Positions 1-7,569 of a stretch of 62,235 bases of DNA are shown piece after piece. The stretch's first letter is position 1. Each line of letters begins with the position of its first letter. Position numbers and translations under genes: made by a program. The stretch spans positions 1 to 62,235 of the forward strand of contig CAZIWA010000015.1 in the NCBI GenBank assembly GCA_964542875.1, read 5' to 3'. The DNA is from CAZGOM01 sp964542875. GTDB taxonomy: Bacteria > Planctomycetota > Phycisphaerae > Phycisphaerales > Phycisphaeraceae. The notes beneath the pieces were generated by a model, which was not told where the DNA came from, searched no databases, and saw only the letters and a program-made list of their open reading frames with translations.

Positions 1-47
1 ATGAGGAGGGTCTGGGGCTGGGGCAGGAGGGCAGGGGGAGATTTGAA

Positions 48-175
48 AAGAGGGGCCTGCGGCCTTTTCGGGTTTCGGGGTTCGGGTCGCAGAATCAGAT
101 GGCTTGCTGATCGCTTCCGTTCCTCTTTATCCGATCTTTCTTTACCTGAAACCCGAAAAGGACGTCAGGCCTCTT
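48..175. repeat. nested inverted-repeat element (TTCGGG type)
   Basis: The left arm (48-79) and right arm (145-175) are complementary over about 30 bases. The core CCTTTTCGGGTTTC is a perfect match, with AAGAGG..CCTG outside it. The loop holds a second small hairpin (ATCAG/CTGAT). The element abuts the stop codon of the prepilin-like gene at 174-176, so it could also act as that gene's transcript end. It matches the size and architecture of the elements at 4771, 31457 and 47485. Bases 1-47 hold only a GGTCTGG-rich stretch. Confidence 0.7.
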
Positions 176-1070
176 AGCGCCAGCCGTTGGTGCCGGAGTT
201 CATCGCGAAGAAGAAGGAGAACTGGGATGGGGACCAGATGGCCCAGTTGTCGGTGAAGTCGCGCACGGCGATGGCGCGGTAGTCATTGATGGGGTTGCTG
301 GTGATTTTTTTCCAGACGACATGGCCGTCCCAGCCGAGGTGGTTGGAGCCGGTTTCGCGGAGAATGGGCATGAGGTTTGGGATGGTGACGCCGTCAGAAG
401 CGTAGGCGGGGAGGATGCGTTTGGCACCACCGCCGTCGGTGGTGTGGGGGTGTACGAAGCGGCCGGTGCTGCGTTCATAGCCGATGGCATCAGACATGAG
501 TGGGGTGATGCCAAAGGGCTCCCAGTTTTTGCCGGAGTAGGCATTGGGGATGCCTGTGGTGGTGAGGCCGACGCTGGAAGTGCCGGAGCGGATGTAGAGG
601 TAGGCGCCCGCGGAACTGCGCATAACACGCTTGCCGTTGGTATGGGCAGCGGCAATTTCAGAGATGCCCTGAGGTGCGTAGCCAAAGCCGTAGTTGGTTT
701 TGAGCCGGGCGTTGGTGATTCCGATGTTCAGGGGTGCTGCTGCGGCGAGGGTGGTTTGAAAGCCAGGACACATCCGGACTTTGTGATCGTTGAAATAGCT
801 GCCGAATTCATCATCGAGGGTGGGGACGGGGAGGTTTCCCTGGGTGGGTTCCCAATTGAAGACGGGGAGCCAGTCCTTGTAATCGACCTGATAAGCCATG
901 AACCCGATGCCGCATTGGCGGAGGTTGGATGCGCAAAGGCTGCGGCGTGCGGATTCACGCGCATGGCTCAGCGCGGGAATGATGAACGAAAGCAGGGCGC
1001 TGACGATGGCGATGACGACCAGGAGTTCAATAAGCGTGAAAGCGTCATGTCGTGCTGAAAGTGATCGCAT
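174..1070 (-). CDS. prepilin-like secreted protein (type II secretion G-like N-terminus)
   Basis: The 298-residue product begins with a type IV prepilin signature: a short basic leader, the FTLIELLVVIAI processing/methylation motif at about residues 11-22, then one hydrophobic helix. The conserved segment CASNLRQCGIGFMAYQ follows, as in the large planctomycete family of pseudopilin-like proteins (H-X9-DG/DUF1559-type). The remainder is a polar, Gly- and aromatic-rich extracellular domain. The protein should be cleaved by a prepilin peptidase and exported or anchored in the inner membrane; its cargo role is unknown. The upstream 170 bases are strikingly AT-rich and probably contain the promoter. 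A repeat hairpin lies directly at its stop codon. Family assignment is secure; function is not. Confidence 0.85.
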   Translation of the reverse strand: MRSLSARHDAFTLIELLVVIAIVSALLSFIIPALSHARESARRSLCASNLRQCGIGFMAYQVDYKDWLPVFNWEPTQGNLPVPTLDDEFGSYFNDHKVRMCPGFQTTLAAAAPLNIGITNARLKTNYGFGYAPQGISEIAAAHTNGKRVMRSSAGAYLYIRSGTSSVGLTTTGIPNAYSGKNWEPFGITPLMSDAIGYERSTGRFVHPHTTDGGGAKRILPAYASDGVTIPNLMPILRETGSNHLGWDGHVVWKKITSNPINDYRAIAVRDFTDNWAIWSPSQFSFFFAMNSGTNGWR

Positions 1071-1241
1071 CGGGGATCCTTGAGCGGTGGATTGAAGATT
1101 AATGAGCCATCGGGCGCGGTCTCTACTTTACACGATCAATAAAATAAGTAAATCAATAAATATGCAATGATGTGAGGCGTTTTTTTTCATTTTATGGCAG
1201 TTTGAACTTACGCCGGGCAGAAATAATGTTGCTGGAAACGC

Positions 1242-2405
1242 TTAAAGCTTAAGTTCTCTTTCGATGACGCCGGCGAGCCAGGCGAGCTCTTCGATGGGGC
1301 GGTGTTCGAGGTATTCGGGGGATTGGCGGACGATGCCGCGGTATTGGACTTTGAGGCAGAATCCGCCGCCCATTTCGGCACGGGCGACGCGGACGGCGCG
1401 TACACGGTCGCGGGGGATCCAGGAACGGGTTTTACCAAAGGGCGAGATACGGCAGACCTGGATGCGCCTAGGGGTGATGCGGAAGACGACGCGGTCCTGT
1501 TCGGTGAAGAAACGGTTGAGCCCGCCCAGAAACCATGCGATGACGATCAGGCTGGCGGGGGCCTTGGCGTAGTTCAAGGTTTTATCGACGCCCAGGTGGT
1601 AGACGCCGACGGCAAAGAGCGCGGCAAGAATGATGACGCAGGTGAGCGGGTGGGTGACGAAGCCCGGGAGCCTGTGGGTGACGCTTCGGGTGCGGATGCT
1701 GAGCGTGCCGGCGATGTTGCGGGTGGTGATGCCGGGATGGACGGGGGTTTCTTTTCCGTCCTTGACGCTTTGGACTTCCTCGCGGATTTTGAGCCAGTCC
1801 ACCACGGTGATCTGAGGGTCTTCGGGAGGCTGGGTGAGGATGCGCGAGGCGTATTGGGGGAAGCGCTGTTTAAGGTCCTGGAGAAGCTGAGCCATGGCGT
1901 CAGGATTTTGATAGACGGCAACAGCGGTGCGTGTCCAGGAGTTTTTTTTGATGTAGAAGAGATCGACCGGATCGGCGTTGGTCTGTTTGTACGCGTAGGA
2001 CCGGGCCAAGCCCAGGTAGCGCACTTGATCCATGGGCCAGCCGAAACCGATTTTGATGAAGCCCAGGGACTGGCGAAGGCGGATCTTGCCGTGGGTGAGC
2101 ATGATCTGGGTGTGGCCAAAAAGCTCCATGAGGATGGTGCCCACGAGGTAAGCGCTGACGATGAGGCTCAAAACAGGAGCGCCAATGGCGACGAGTTTGG
2201 GGGTGGAGGTGAAATACTTGAAGTGCATGAGGATGGGGAGGCCGATGATGGCCGCCAACAGGAGGAGCATGAGGATGATGCTGGAGATGTTGGGTGCGGT
2301 GCGGGGGAGGAGATAGACGACGCCGTAGCCTTCATCACGAATGATGAGCGGAGGGGCCGGCTTGCGGGCGGCGTCGTGCAGGAGGTTTGGGGCGTCGGTG
2401 GTCAT
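1242..2405 (-). CDS. four-helix membrane protein with two PH-like soluble modules
   Basis: No named family is recognised for this 387-residue product. Two hydrophobic hairpins are visible (about residues 41-92 and 253-300). Each is followed by a beta-rich soluble stretch with similar features (for example LTHGKIRLRQSLGFIKIG and FRITPRRIQVCRISPFGK), which suggests an internally duplicated helix-hairpin plus PH-like unit. It is the last gene of the minus-strand run that starts at mreB, separated by only 3 bases from the gene before it, so co-transcription with mreBCD is likely. A role in the cell envelope is inferred from context only. Confidence 0.6.
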   Translation of the reverse strand: MTTDAPNLLHDAARKPAPPLIIRDEGYGVVYLLPRTAPNISSIILMLLLLAAIIGLPILMHFKYFTSTPKLVAIGAPVLSLIVSAYLVGTILMELFGHTQIMLTHGKIRLRQSLGFIKIGFGWPMDQVRYLGLARSYAYKQTNADPVDLFYIKKNSWTRTAVAVYQNPDAMAQLLQDLKQRFPQYASRILTQPPEDPQITVVDWLKIREEVQSVKDGKETPVHPGITTRNIAGTLSIRTRSVTHRLPGFVTHPLTCVIILAALFAVGVYHLGVDKTLNYAKAPASLIVIAWFLGGLNRFFTEQDRVVFRITPRRIQVCRISPFGKTRSWIPRDRVRAVRVARAEMGGGFCLKVQYRGIVRQSPEYLEHRPIEELAWLAGVIERELKL

Positions 2406-2408
2406 GGG

Positions 2409-2753
2409 TCAGGGCTGAGGAGCGGGTTGCTGGATCTCACTGGCGTTTGGGCGAAGGACGGGAAAGCTGTTTTCGGCGATATCAACAAGCGCCTGAAGGA
2501 GGTCGCGGACGACCATGAACAACAGGGCCAGGCCCAGGGACCGCAGTGCTTCCCAGAAAAGCGAAAGATCCATCTGGGAGTTGTCCCCCTGCATCTGAGA
2601 CATTTGGTGCATGATGGCGTATTTGAAGAACTGCCCCATACCCCAGACACCGCAGAAGCAGGCAATGATGGTCGCTACGAGAAGCAGGAGAGTGGCTATG
2701 TTGAGCCATGGGTAGCGGTTCTGGAAGGGATTGCCGGAAAGGGGGATGGCCAT
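2409..2753 (-). CDS. small membrane protein downstream of mreD
   Basis: The product has 114 residues. The open frame extends further upstream, but that extension is Pro/Ser/Arg-rich and overlaps the preceding gene. I therefore start at the ATG at 2753 (MAIPLSGNPF), just after that gene ends. A strong transmembrane helix lies at about residues 18-42 and a second hydrophobic segment (LGLALLFMVVRDLLQALV) at about 72-95. The C-terminus is short and Pro/Gln-rich. It forms part of the compact mre run. No homologue is recognised. Confidence 0.55.
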   Translation of the reverse strand: MAIPLSGNPFQNRYPWLNIATLLLLVATIIACFCGVWGMGQFFKYAIMHQMSQMQGDNSQMDLSLFWEALRSLGLALLFMVVRDLLQALVDIAENSFPVLRPNASEIQQPAPQP

Positions 2754-2793
2754 TAAAGCAGGCTCCGTTTGTGGATGATAAACAATGAGTTTA

Positions 2794-3144
2794 TCAGCGG
2801 AGCATGGCGATGATGATGGCGACCATGCCTGCGATGGAGCCCAGCCCGACGACAAGCAGAAGCGACCAGCCCAAAAATTTGGCGAATGTGCTTGCACCGG
2901 CGATGGGGTGTGCGGCAGCCGAAGAGGAAGCGAGCGTGGGCGATACGGGTTGGGCGGCGAGCTCTTCATCACGCTTTAGGATCTGCACAGCGGTGACGGC
3001 GAGCAGGCCGGCGGCGACCATCTGGGCGTGCTTTTGGGAGTCAGTTGAATCGTTTTGAGGCGTGAGATCGGTATCGCGGGCAGGGTCGGATTTTACATCC
3101 ACGATCTGCTGGGGTTGCTGAGGTGGGACAGGGTTGTTGCTCAT
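2794..3144 (-). CDS. small C-terminally anchored membrane protein
   Basis: The 116-residue product has a Gln/Pro-rich polar N-terminus, a weak hydrophobic patch (about 43-56) and a clear C-terminal transmembrane helix (WSLLLVVGLGSIAGMVAIIIAML). Its ATG overlaps the stop codon of mreD in an ATGA junction at 3141-3144, so it is translationally coupled to mreD. Coupling to the shape operon is the only functional clue. No family is recognised. Confidence 0.6.
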   Translation of the reverse strand: MSNNPVPPQQPQQIVDVKSDPARDTDLTPQNDSTDSQKHAQMVAAGLLAVTAVQILKRDEELAAQPVSPTLASSSAAAHPIAGASTFAKFLGWSLLLVVGLGSIAGMVAIIIAMLR

Positions 3145-3725
3145 GGTGCTGCCTGTCTTCTGCCTGCTGCGGGACCGGTGCCTTCAAAGCCCCAGAGCGG
3201 GCGGGATTTTTCAAAAAGCCAGCCCAGGGGGAGGGCCAGGAGCGCGGTGTAAACCAGATTCAACATTCCGCGGGCGAGCTGTCCAAGGCCATGCCAGCCG
3301 GAGATGGGCTCGGTGTAGACGCCTCGGCCGGTGATGATCATGACGGTCAAAAGGAGCGCCATGATGCCGGCTAAAAAGACGCAGACCACCAGGGTGAGAG
3401 GCGATTCACGTTTGAAGACGCCTCGGATCTGTACAACAGTGTAGGCGGCAAGGAGAAGGCCAAGTGCGTTTGGTCCCAAAAGGGCAATGACGGCCCGGCC
3501 GTCGGTACCGGGGAGGCGTGCGAGGCAATCCGTGAGAATGCCCAGAAAGAGCCCGGCCCAAAGGGCGCTGGACTGAGGCGCCCAGAGCGCGACGAAGCCA
3601 ATGAGCAGAAGCATGAAGCTGGGAACGACATCGTAATTGCCGATGTGAATGACGATAAGCGGCTGGGCGCCGGCATCAAAAGCGCAGGCGAGGAAAGCAA
3701 AGAAAGCAAAGAGAGTCCAACGCAT
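3141..3725 (-). CDS. mreD: rod shape-determining protein MreD
   Basis: This is a 194-residue, very hydrophobic protein with five to six predicted membrane helices, the usual MreD size and topology. The segment SSALWAGLFLGILTDCLA resembles the MreD signature in which a helix ends in a conserved Gly and Asp. It lies directly after mreC with a one-base stop/start overlap (TGATG at 3723-3727). MreD is an inner-membrane member of the elongasome that works with MreB and MreC. Identity rests on topology plus synteny; sequence conservation in this family is low. Confidence 0.85.
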   Translation of the reverse strand: MRWTLFAFFAFLACAFDAGAQPLIVIHIGNYDVVPSFMLLLIGFVALWAPQSSALWAGLFLGILTDCLARLPGTDGRAVIALLGPNALGLLLAAYTVVQIRGVFKRESPLTLVVCVFLAGIMALLLTVMIITGRGVYTEPISGWHGLGQLARGMLNLVYTALLALPLGWLFEKSRPLWGFEGTGPAAGRRQAAP

Positions 3726-4759
3726 CAGGCGCCTCCTGCGGGGAGAAGGGGTGATGGGTGGGGGGTATCCAAAGCGAAAGAAAGAGCACTCTTACCCCGG
3801 CCCTCTCCCTGGGGGAGAGGGGGGAAGAGAAGGGGTGTGTCGAGGGTGGCGCGGCGGCCGGAGGGCGGGGCGGGGGTTGCCGGAGCAGGGGTGGGGCTGG
3901 GGGCGTTGCCTTTGGTGCGGTCCGCTTCGGTGGGGAGGAGGACGACAACGCGATCCAGGGCGGTGGGGGAGCGGAGAGGTTCGATCTTTATTTTTTTGCG
4001 CAGGAGGGGGTCGCGTTCGAGAGGATCAAGGGCGACGACCTGGCCGACGACAAAGCCGCGAGCCTCGGGGGGCCAGGATTCGTCGTAGAGATGGGCGAGA
4101 TCGCCAAGCTTGATGGGGTCGTTTGCGCCGACGGTGCCGGTGAAGCCGCCTGCGACGGCGCGGGCGGAGACGAAGCCTTCACGGGCAGGTTCGCCGGCGC
4201 TGGCGGGGACGATGCGGAGGTTTAAGAGGGTGTCGGGCGAGGTGATGGGCTTGACCAGTGCTTTTTGTGGTTGGGCTTCGGTGACCTGGCCGACAAGGTT
4301 AAAGCCGGAGACGACGGCGAGACCGGGGCGCAGGCCGTGATTGGTGCCGATGTCGAGGGTGAGGGTTTGGCTGGGGGTGGCGAGGTTGGTGCCGATGACG
4401 CGGCCGACCACCAGGTCGGTTTGGGTGTCGGGCATCATCTGGCGCATGTGGCCCAGGTGCTGAATGGTTTTGCGGGCGTCCTGGAGCTCCTGCTCAAGGC
4501 GTCGGTTGTACTGCCAGACTTTGTCGAGCTCCTCGCGCAGTGCTTCAGAATCCGAAGGCGCCAGGCCGACGGGCTCCGGCGTGGCACGGATGGCGGTGCC
4601 GGCGCGATGCAGCCAGGCTGAGATGGGCCATACGGCAAAGCGCACGGCGTTAGAGAGCGGGAGCGCGGCTTTGGCCGCGGTTTGAGCGGGCAGCACGCAC
4701 ATGACCAGGAGGATGAGCACCACGGCGGCCAGCAACTGGTTTGAAGTGGGGGTGCGCAT
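3725..4759 (-). CDS. mreC: rod shape-determining protein MreC with a repeat-encoded C-terminal tail
   Basis: The 344-residue product has an N-terminal membrane anchor (residues 9-25), a short coiled coil (about 70-98) and the periplasmic double beta-barrel domain with LDIGTNHGLRPGLAVVSG and a second barrel through about residue 275. MreC scaffolds the elongasome in the periplasm. The last 60-70 residues are low-complexity Pro/Ala/Ser and include PPLPQGEGRG. That stretch is the translation of an intergenic repeat (3790-3824) that has other copies at 39.9 and 41.8 kb, so the native C-terminus was probably shorter. mreD starts on its stop codon. Confidence 0.93.
   Translation of the reverse strand: MRTPTSNQLLAAVVLILLVMCVLPAQTAAKAALPLSNAVRFAVWPISAWLHRAGTAIRATPEPVGLAPSDSEALREELDKVWQYNRRLEQELQDARKTIQHLGHMRQMMPDTQTDLVVGRVIGTNLATPSQTLTLDIGTNHGLRPGLAVVSGFNLVGQVTEAQPQKALVKPITSPDTLLNLRIVPASAGEPAREGFVSARAVAGGFTGTVGANDPIKLGDLAHLYDESWPPEARGFVVGQVVALDPLERDPLLRKKIKIEPLRSPTALDRVVVLLPTEADRTKGNAPSPTPAPATPAPPSGRRATLDTPLLFPPLPQGEGRGKSALSFALDTPHPSPLLPAGGA
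3790..3824. repeat. CCCTC/GAGAGGGG intergenic repeat copy inside mreC
   Basis: The sequence has the form ACCCCGGCCCTCTCCC-n-GGGAGAGGGG, a short palindrome. Diverged copies occur at 39862-39905 and 41832-41872. This copy is read through by mreC. It belongs to a repeat type common in many GC-rich bacteria; its mobility and function are unclear. Confidence 0.7.
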
Positions 4760-4770
4760 GGGAGGGAGTG

Positions 4771-4886
4771 ATGTTGGATGTCAGATGCGGGATGTTAGAT
4801 GTTCTAAGAGGGAGAACGAGTGACCGGGCAGGATTTTCCGGGACTTCCTCTGAACATCCGACGTCGGGCATCTTACATCTGACATT
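4771..4886. repeat. nested inverted-repeat element (GATGTTA type)
   Basis: The left arm (4771-4804) is built of iterated GATGT motifs. The right arm (4852-4886) is its imperfect complement, with about 26 of 34 positions pairing. The stem continues inward through AGAGG/CCTCT, and the loop holds two palindromic CCGG blocks. The element fills the whole mreB-mreC intergenic space, between the mreB stop codon and the mreC start. Confidence 0.75.
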
Positions 4887-4887
4887 C

Positions 4888-5940
4888 CTATTTGGAGGCT
4901 TTGTCGAAGTCGGTCCATTCCTCGATGTGGTCGAGGTAGATGGCGGTGCCGCGGGAGACGCAGGTGAGTGGGTCTTCGGCGATGCGGACTTCGAGGCCGG
5001 TGGCGTGTGCGATGGTTTTGTTGATGCCGCGCAGGAGTGCGCCGCCACCGGCGAGGGTGATGCCGTTGTCGACGAGGTCGGCGGCAAGTTCGGGGTCGGC
5101 GCGTTCGAGCGTGCGGGTGATGGTCTGGGAGATCGAGGAGAGGGGTTCCTGGAGGGCTTCGCGTATTTCTTCGCTGGTGATGACGGTTTTGCGGGGGAGG
5201 CCGGAGATGAGGTCGCGGCCCCGGACTTCCATGGTCATTTCCTCGATGAGGGAGACGGCGGAGCCGATGTTGATCTTGATGTTTTCGGCGGTTTGCTCAC
5301 CGATCATCAGGTTGTAGGCCTTCTTCATGTGATTGATGATGGCTTCATCGAAGTTGTCACCGGCGACGCGGACGGATTCGGTATGCGCGAGGTCGCCGAG
5401 GCTGAGGATGGCGACTTCGGCGGTACCGCCGCCGATGTCGACGATCATGGAGCCGGTGGCTTCCTGGACAGGGAGGCCGGCGCCGACGGCGGCGGCGAAG
5501 GGCTCGGGAAGAAGGTGGACGGAGCCAGCGCCAGCGGCCATTGCGGAATCGCGCACGGCGTCGCGTTCGACGCCGGTGATGCCTGAGGGGACCGCGATGA
5601 CGACGCGGGGGCGCACAAAGTTGTGCTTGCCGGTGGCCTTGCGGATGAAATACGCCAGAAGCTGTTCGGTGATTTCAAAATCGCTGATGACGCCGGACTT
5701 GAGCGGGCGGATGGCGGAGATGGCGCCGGGCGTTTTGCCGAGCATTTCCTTAGCCGCCCAGCCGACGGCGAGGGTGCCATCGGGGCGCTGATAAACCTTG
5801 TTGGTGCCTTTGTAAACGGCAACGACGGTGGGCTCGTTGATGACGACGCCGGAGCCCCGGACGCTGACGAGCGTATTACAGGTGCCAAGGTCGATCCCAA
5901 TGTCGACCCTGAGAAGGCTCATTAACCAGTCATATGGCAT
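4888..5940 (-). CDS. mreB: rod shape-determining protein MreB (actin homologue)
   Basis: The product has 350 residues. The phosphate-1 loop DLGTCNTLV (residues 17-25, with C where most MreBs have A), the phosphate-2 motif VDIGGGTAEVA and the adenosine motif LAGGGALLRG are all visible. The ATG at 5940 was chosen over an upstream one because a GGAAGGA-like ribosome site precedes it; the ATG at 5922 is also possible. MreB polymerises on the inner membrane and positions peptidoglycan synthesis. It heads the mreB-mreC-mreD run, although a 128-base repeat element separates it from mreC. Confidence 0.96.
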   Translation of the reverse strand: MPYDWLMSLLRVDIGIDLGTCNTLVSVRGSGVVINEPTVVAVYKGTNKVYQRPDGTLAVGWAAKEMLGKTPGAISAIRPLKSGVISDFEITEQLLAYFIRKATGKHNFVRPRVVIAVPSGITGVERDAVRDSAMAAGAGSVHLLPEPFAAAVGAGLPVQEATGSMIVDIGGGTAEVAILSLGDLAHTESVRVAGDNFDEAIINHMKKAYNLMIGEQTAENIKINIGSAVSLIEEMTMEVRGRDLISGLPRKTVITSEEIREALQEPLSSISQTITRTLERADPELAADLVDNGITLAGGGALLRGINKTIAHATGLEVRIAEDPLTCVSRGTAIYLDHIEEWTDFDKASK

Positions 5941-6071
5941 AGACTTCGCCGTGTTCCTTCCTGAACGTGGCTCAAGTCGCGCGCGAGGCAAGACATCCGT
6001 GTCATGCGTAGAAGGGGCGCGTTTTGCGGCGGCAGAAAGCCAGCCGGTTTACGGAAGCCCATGATAACAAC

Positions 6072-6101
6072 AAGGGTCTGGCATTGGCTAGCCAGACCCT
6101 T
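6072..6101 (-). terminator. rho-independent terminator
   Basis: An 11-bp perfect stem, AAGGGTCTGGC/GCCAGACCCTT, encloses an 8-base loop. On the minus strand it is followed by TTGTTGTTAT. It lies downstream of the small gene ending at 6144 and upstream of mreB, so it separates the lnt transcript from the mre transcript. Confidence 0.8.
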
Positions 6102-6143
6102 GGAAATTTTCTAATAATTCGTGGATTGCCGTCCGTGCCGGTT

Positions 6144-6470
6144 TTAGTTGGCCGGAGGAGTTGCGGGCGGTGTGCCTGGCGCTGCGGGAGTGCCGGGGGT
6201 TGCCGAGCGGCTGCCGGGGGCTGCGGGTGCGCCTGCTGCGGGGGCCGCGGCAGGGTCAGCAGCGGGAACAGGGGCCGCGGGACGAACCTTGGGAGGCTCT
6301 TTGATTTCGACCTTCATGTCGAAGGGGTTGGAGGTGCCGTAAAGCTCCTTGCCCCTGAGCCACACCGAGATGATGCCGCCTACGAGTGCGAGGAAGGCGA
6401 TGATCACCAGCACGGTGTAAATGTTGCTTTTAGCTGCAGGCCGGTAACCGGGTCCACCCATTTGCGACAT
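6144..6470 (-). CDS. small membrane protein with Pro/Ala-rich tail
   Basis: The 108-residue product has a cytoplasmic N-terminus, one transmembrane helix (IYTVLVIIAFLALVGGIISVW, about 17-37), a short polar segment containing KVEIKEPPKVRP, and about 45 residues of Pro/Ala/Gly low-complexity sequence. The tail may span the periplasmic or wall space. It follows the coiled-coil gene at 6531 after 60 bases and is followed by a terminator. No family is recognised. Confidence 0.6.
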   Translation of the reverse strand: MSQMGGPGYRPAAKSNIYTVLVIIAFLALVGGIISVWLRGKELYGTSNPFDMKVEIKEPPKVRPAAPVPAADPAAAPAAGAPAAPGSRSATPGTPAAPGTPPATPPAN

Positions 6471-6530
6471 ACTTCAGCTCCAACTAAGGGATTGGCGTGT
6501 GTGAGGCGCTAAGCCGATGACTGACGGGGC

Positions 6531-7394
6531 TTATTGGCCTGAGAGGACGCTATCGCCCTTCTGGATATCCTGCACGAGGGAGACCATCCGGCCGGCGGCG
6601 TTCTTCTGATCAACCTTGGTGATGACCAGGGTGCCCAGGAAGGTACCGTTGCGGTGGATGTAGAACTTCATGTTCTCGAAGACGCCGTCCTTCTTGCCGA
6701 CGTTAACTTCGGCGAAGGTGTTGTTGTCGATCTTGCGGATTTCGGTGACCTGGCCTTCGATCTTGACGTTGGATTCGATCGGAGGAGCGCCAACGGCGGA
6801 GGGGTTCTTGTATTGGTCGGGGACGGTGGCCAGCACGGCGACGTACTTGGCGTTGGCTTCTTCGAGCTCGGTCATTTGCTCAGCCTGGCGCTTGACGATC
6901 CGGTCGAGCGTGTCGTTCTGGCTCTGGAGGGTCTTGATCTGCTCGATGGCTTCAAAGTAGTCAGTGCGGTTCTTGGCGGTGGCGTCGCGCAGAGCGGTGA
7001 GCTCCGTGGTCTGGACCTTGGTGAGGTCGACCGACTGCGCCAGGGTGGCGGCCAGACGAGCCATCTGGCTCTGCATGGCGCTCAGGGCGCTGCGTTCGGA
7101 AGTGATCTGGGCTTCAAGGTTGGCGCGCTCACCGGCGATCTTGCCGATTTCGGTCTTGAGCTTGCCGTTTTCTTCCCGGATGATGCGGGTTTGTTCGCTG
7201 TTGCTGTGGACCATCGCCTGAACCGTAGCCTGGAGGACGGCTGCTGATTCAGCGGCGGTGCGGCGGTTGGAGACTTCCGTCTCGTACTTGGCCTGGAACT
7301 GTTCCGTCTTGTAGACGAAGGGCACGATCATTGCGACCAAGCCGACTGAAAGAACAGTCACCAGAACCACAAAGATCTTCGTAAGAATGCTCAA
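6531..7394 (-). CDS. membrane-anchored coiled-coil protein with C-terminal MreC/FlgT-like beta domain
   Basis: This 287-residue product has a transmembrane helix at residues 6-29 and a long heptad-rich coiled coil (about 30-180). A compact beta-rich C-terminal domain (about 200-285) contains FAEVNVGKKDGVFENMKFYI and LVITKVDQKNAAGRMV. The pattern of one anchor, a coiled coil and a barrel with a GxxxGV..G turn is architecturally like MreC, although no direct homology is claimed. It lies between lnt and the mre genes on the same strand. Its codons favour C at third positions, as in well-expressed genes. A cell-envelope scaffold is a reasonable inference. Confidence 0.6.
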   Translation of the reverse strand: MSILTKIFVVLVTVLSVGLVAMIVPFVYKTEQFQAKYETEVSNRRTAAESAAVLQATVQAMVHSNSEQTRIIREENGKLKTEIGKIAGERANLEAQITSERSALSAMQSQMARLAATLAQSVDLTKVQTTELTALRDATAKNRTDYFEAIEQIKTLQSQNDTLDRIVKRQAEQMTELEEANAKYVAVLATVPDQYKNPSAVGAPPIESNVKIEGQVTEIRKIDNNTFAEVNVGKKDGVFENMKFYIHRNGTFLGTLVITKVDQKNAAGRMVSLVQDIQKGDSVLSGQ

Positions 7395-7569
7395 GGTGAC
7401 CTCCTGAGTGGCGGGAAAACCTCACGCGTCGGGCGTGGTGGAGCGCTCTGCCCTGCTTAGGAAACACGCGCCCAAGTCCATTATCTAGCTTGGCCGATTT
7501 CAAATGTCAATATTGGGCATGTCGGAAGAGGGTAAGAATTTCGGCTAAATGTGTGAATAACTGCTGAAA

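Noticed and set aside
1302..2756. Long plus-strand open frame opposite two membrane-protein genes
   Set aside because: It has a biased Gly/Asp/Val composition typical of antisense reading in GC-rich DNA, with no ribosome site or domain.
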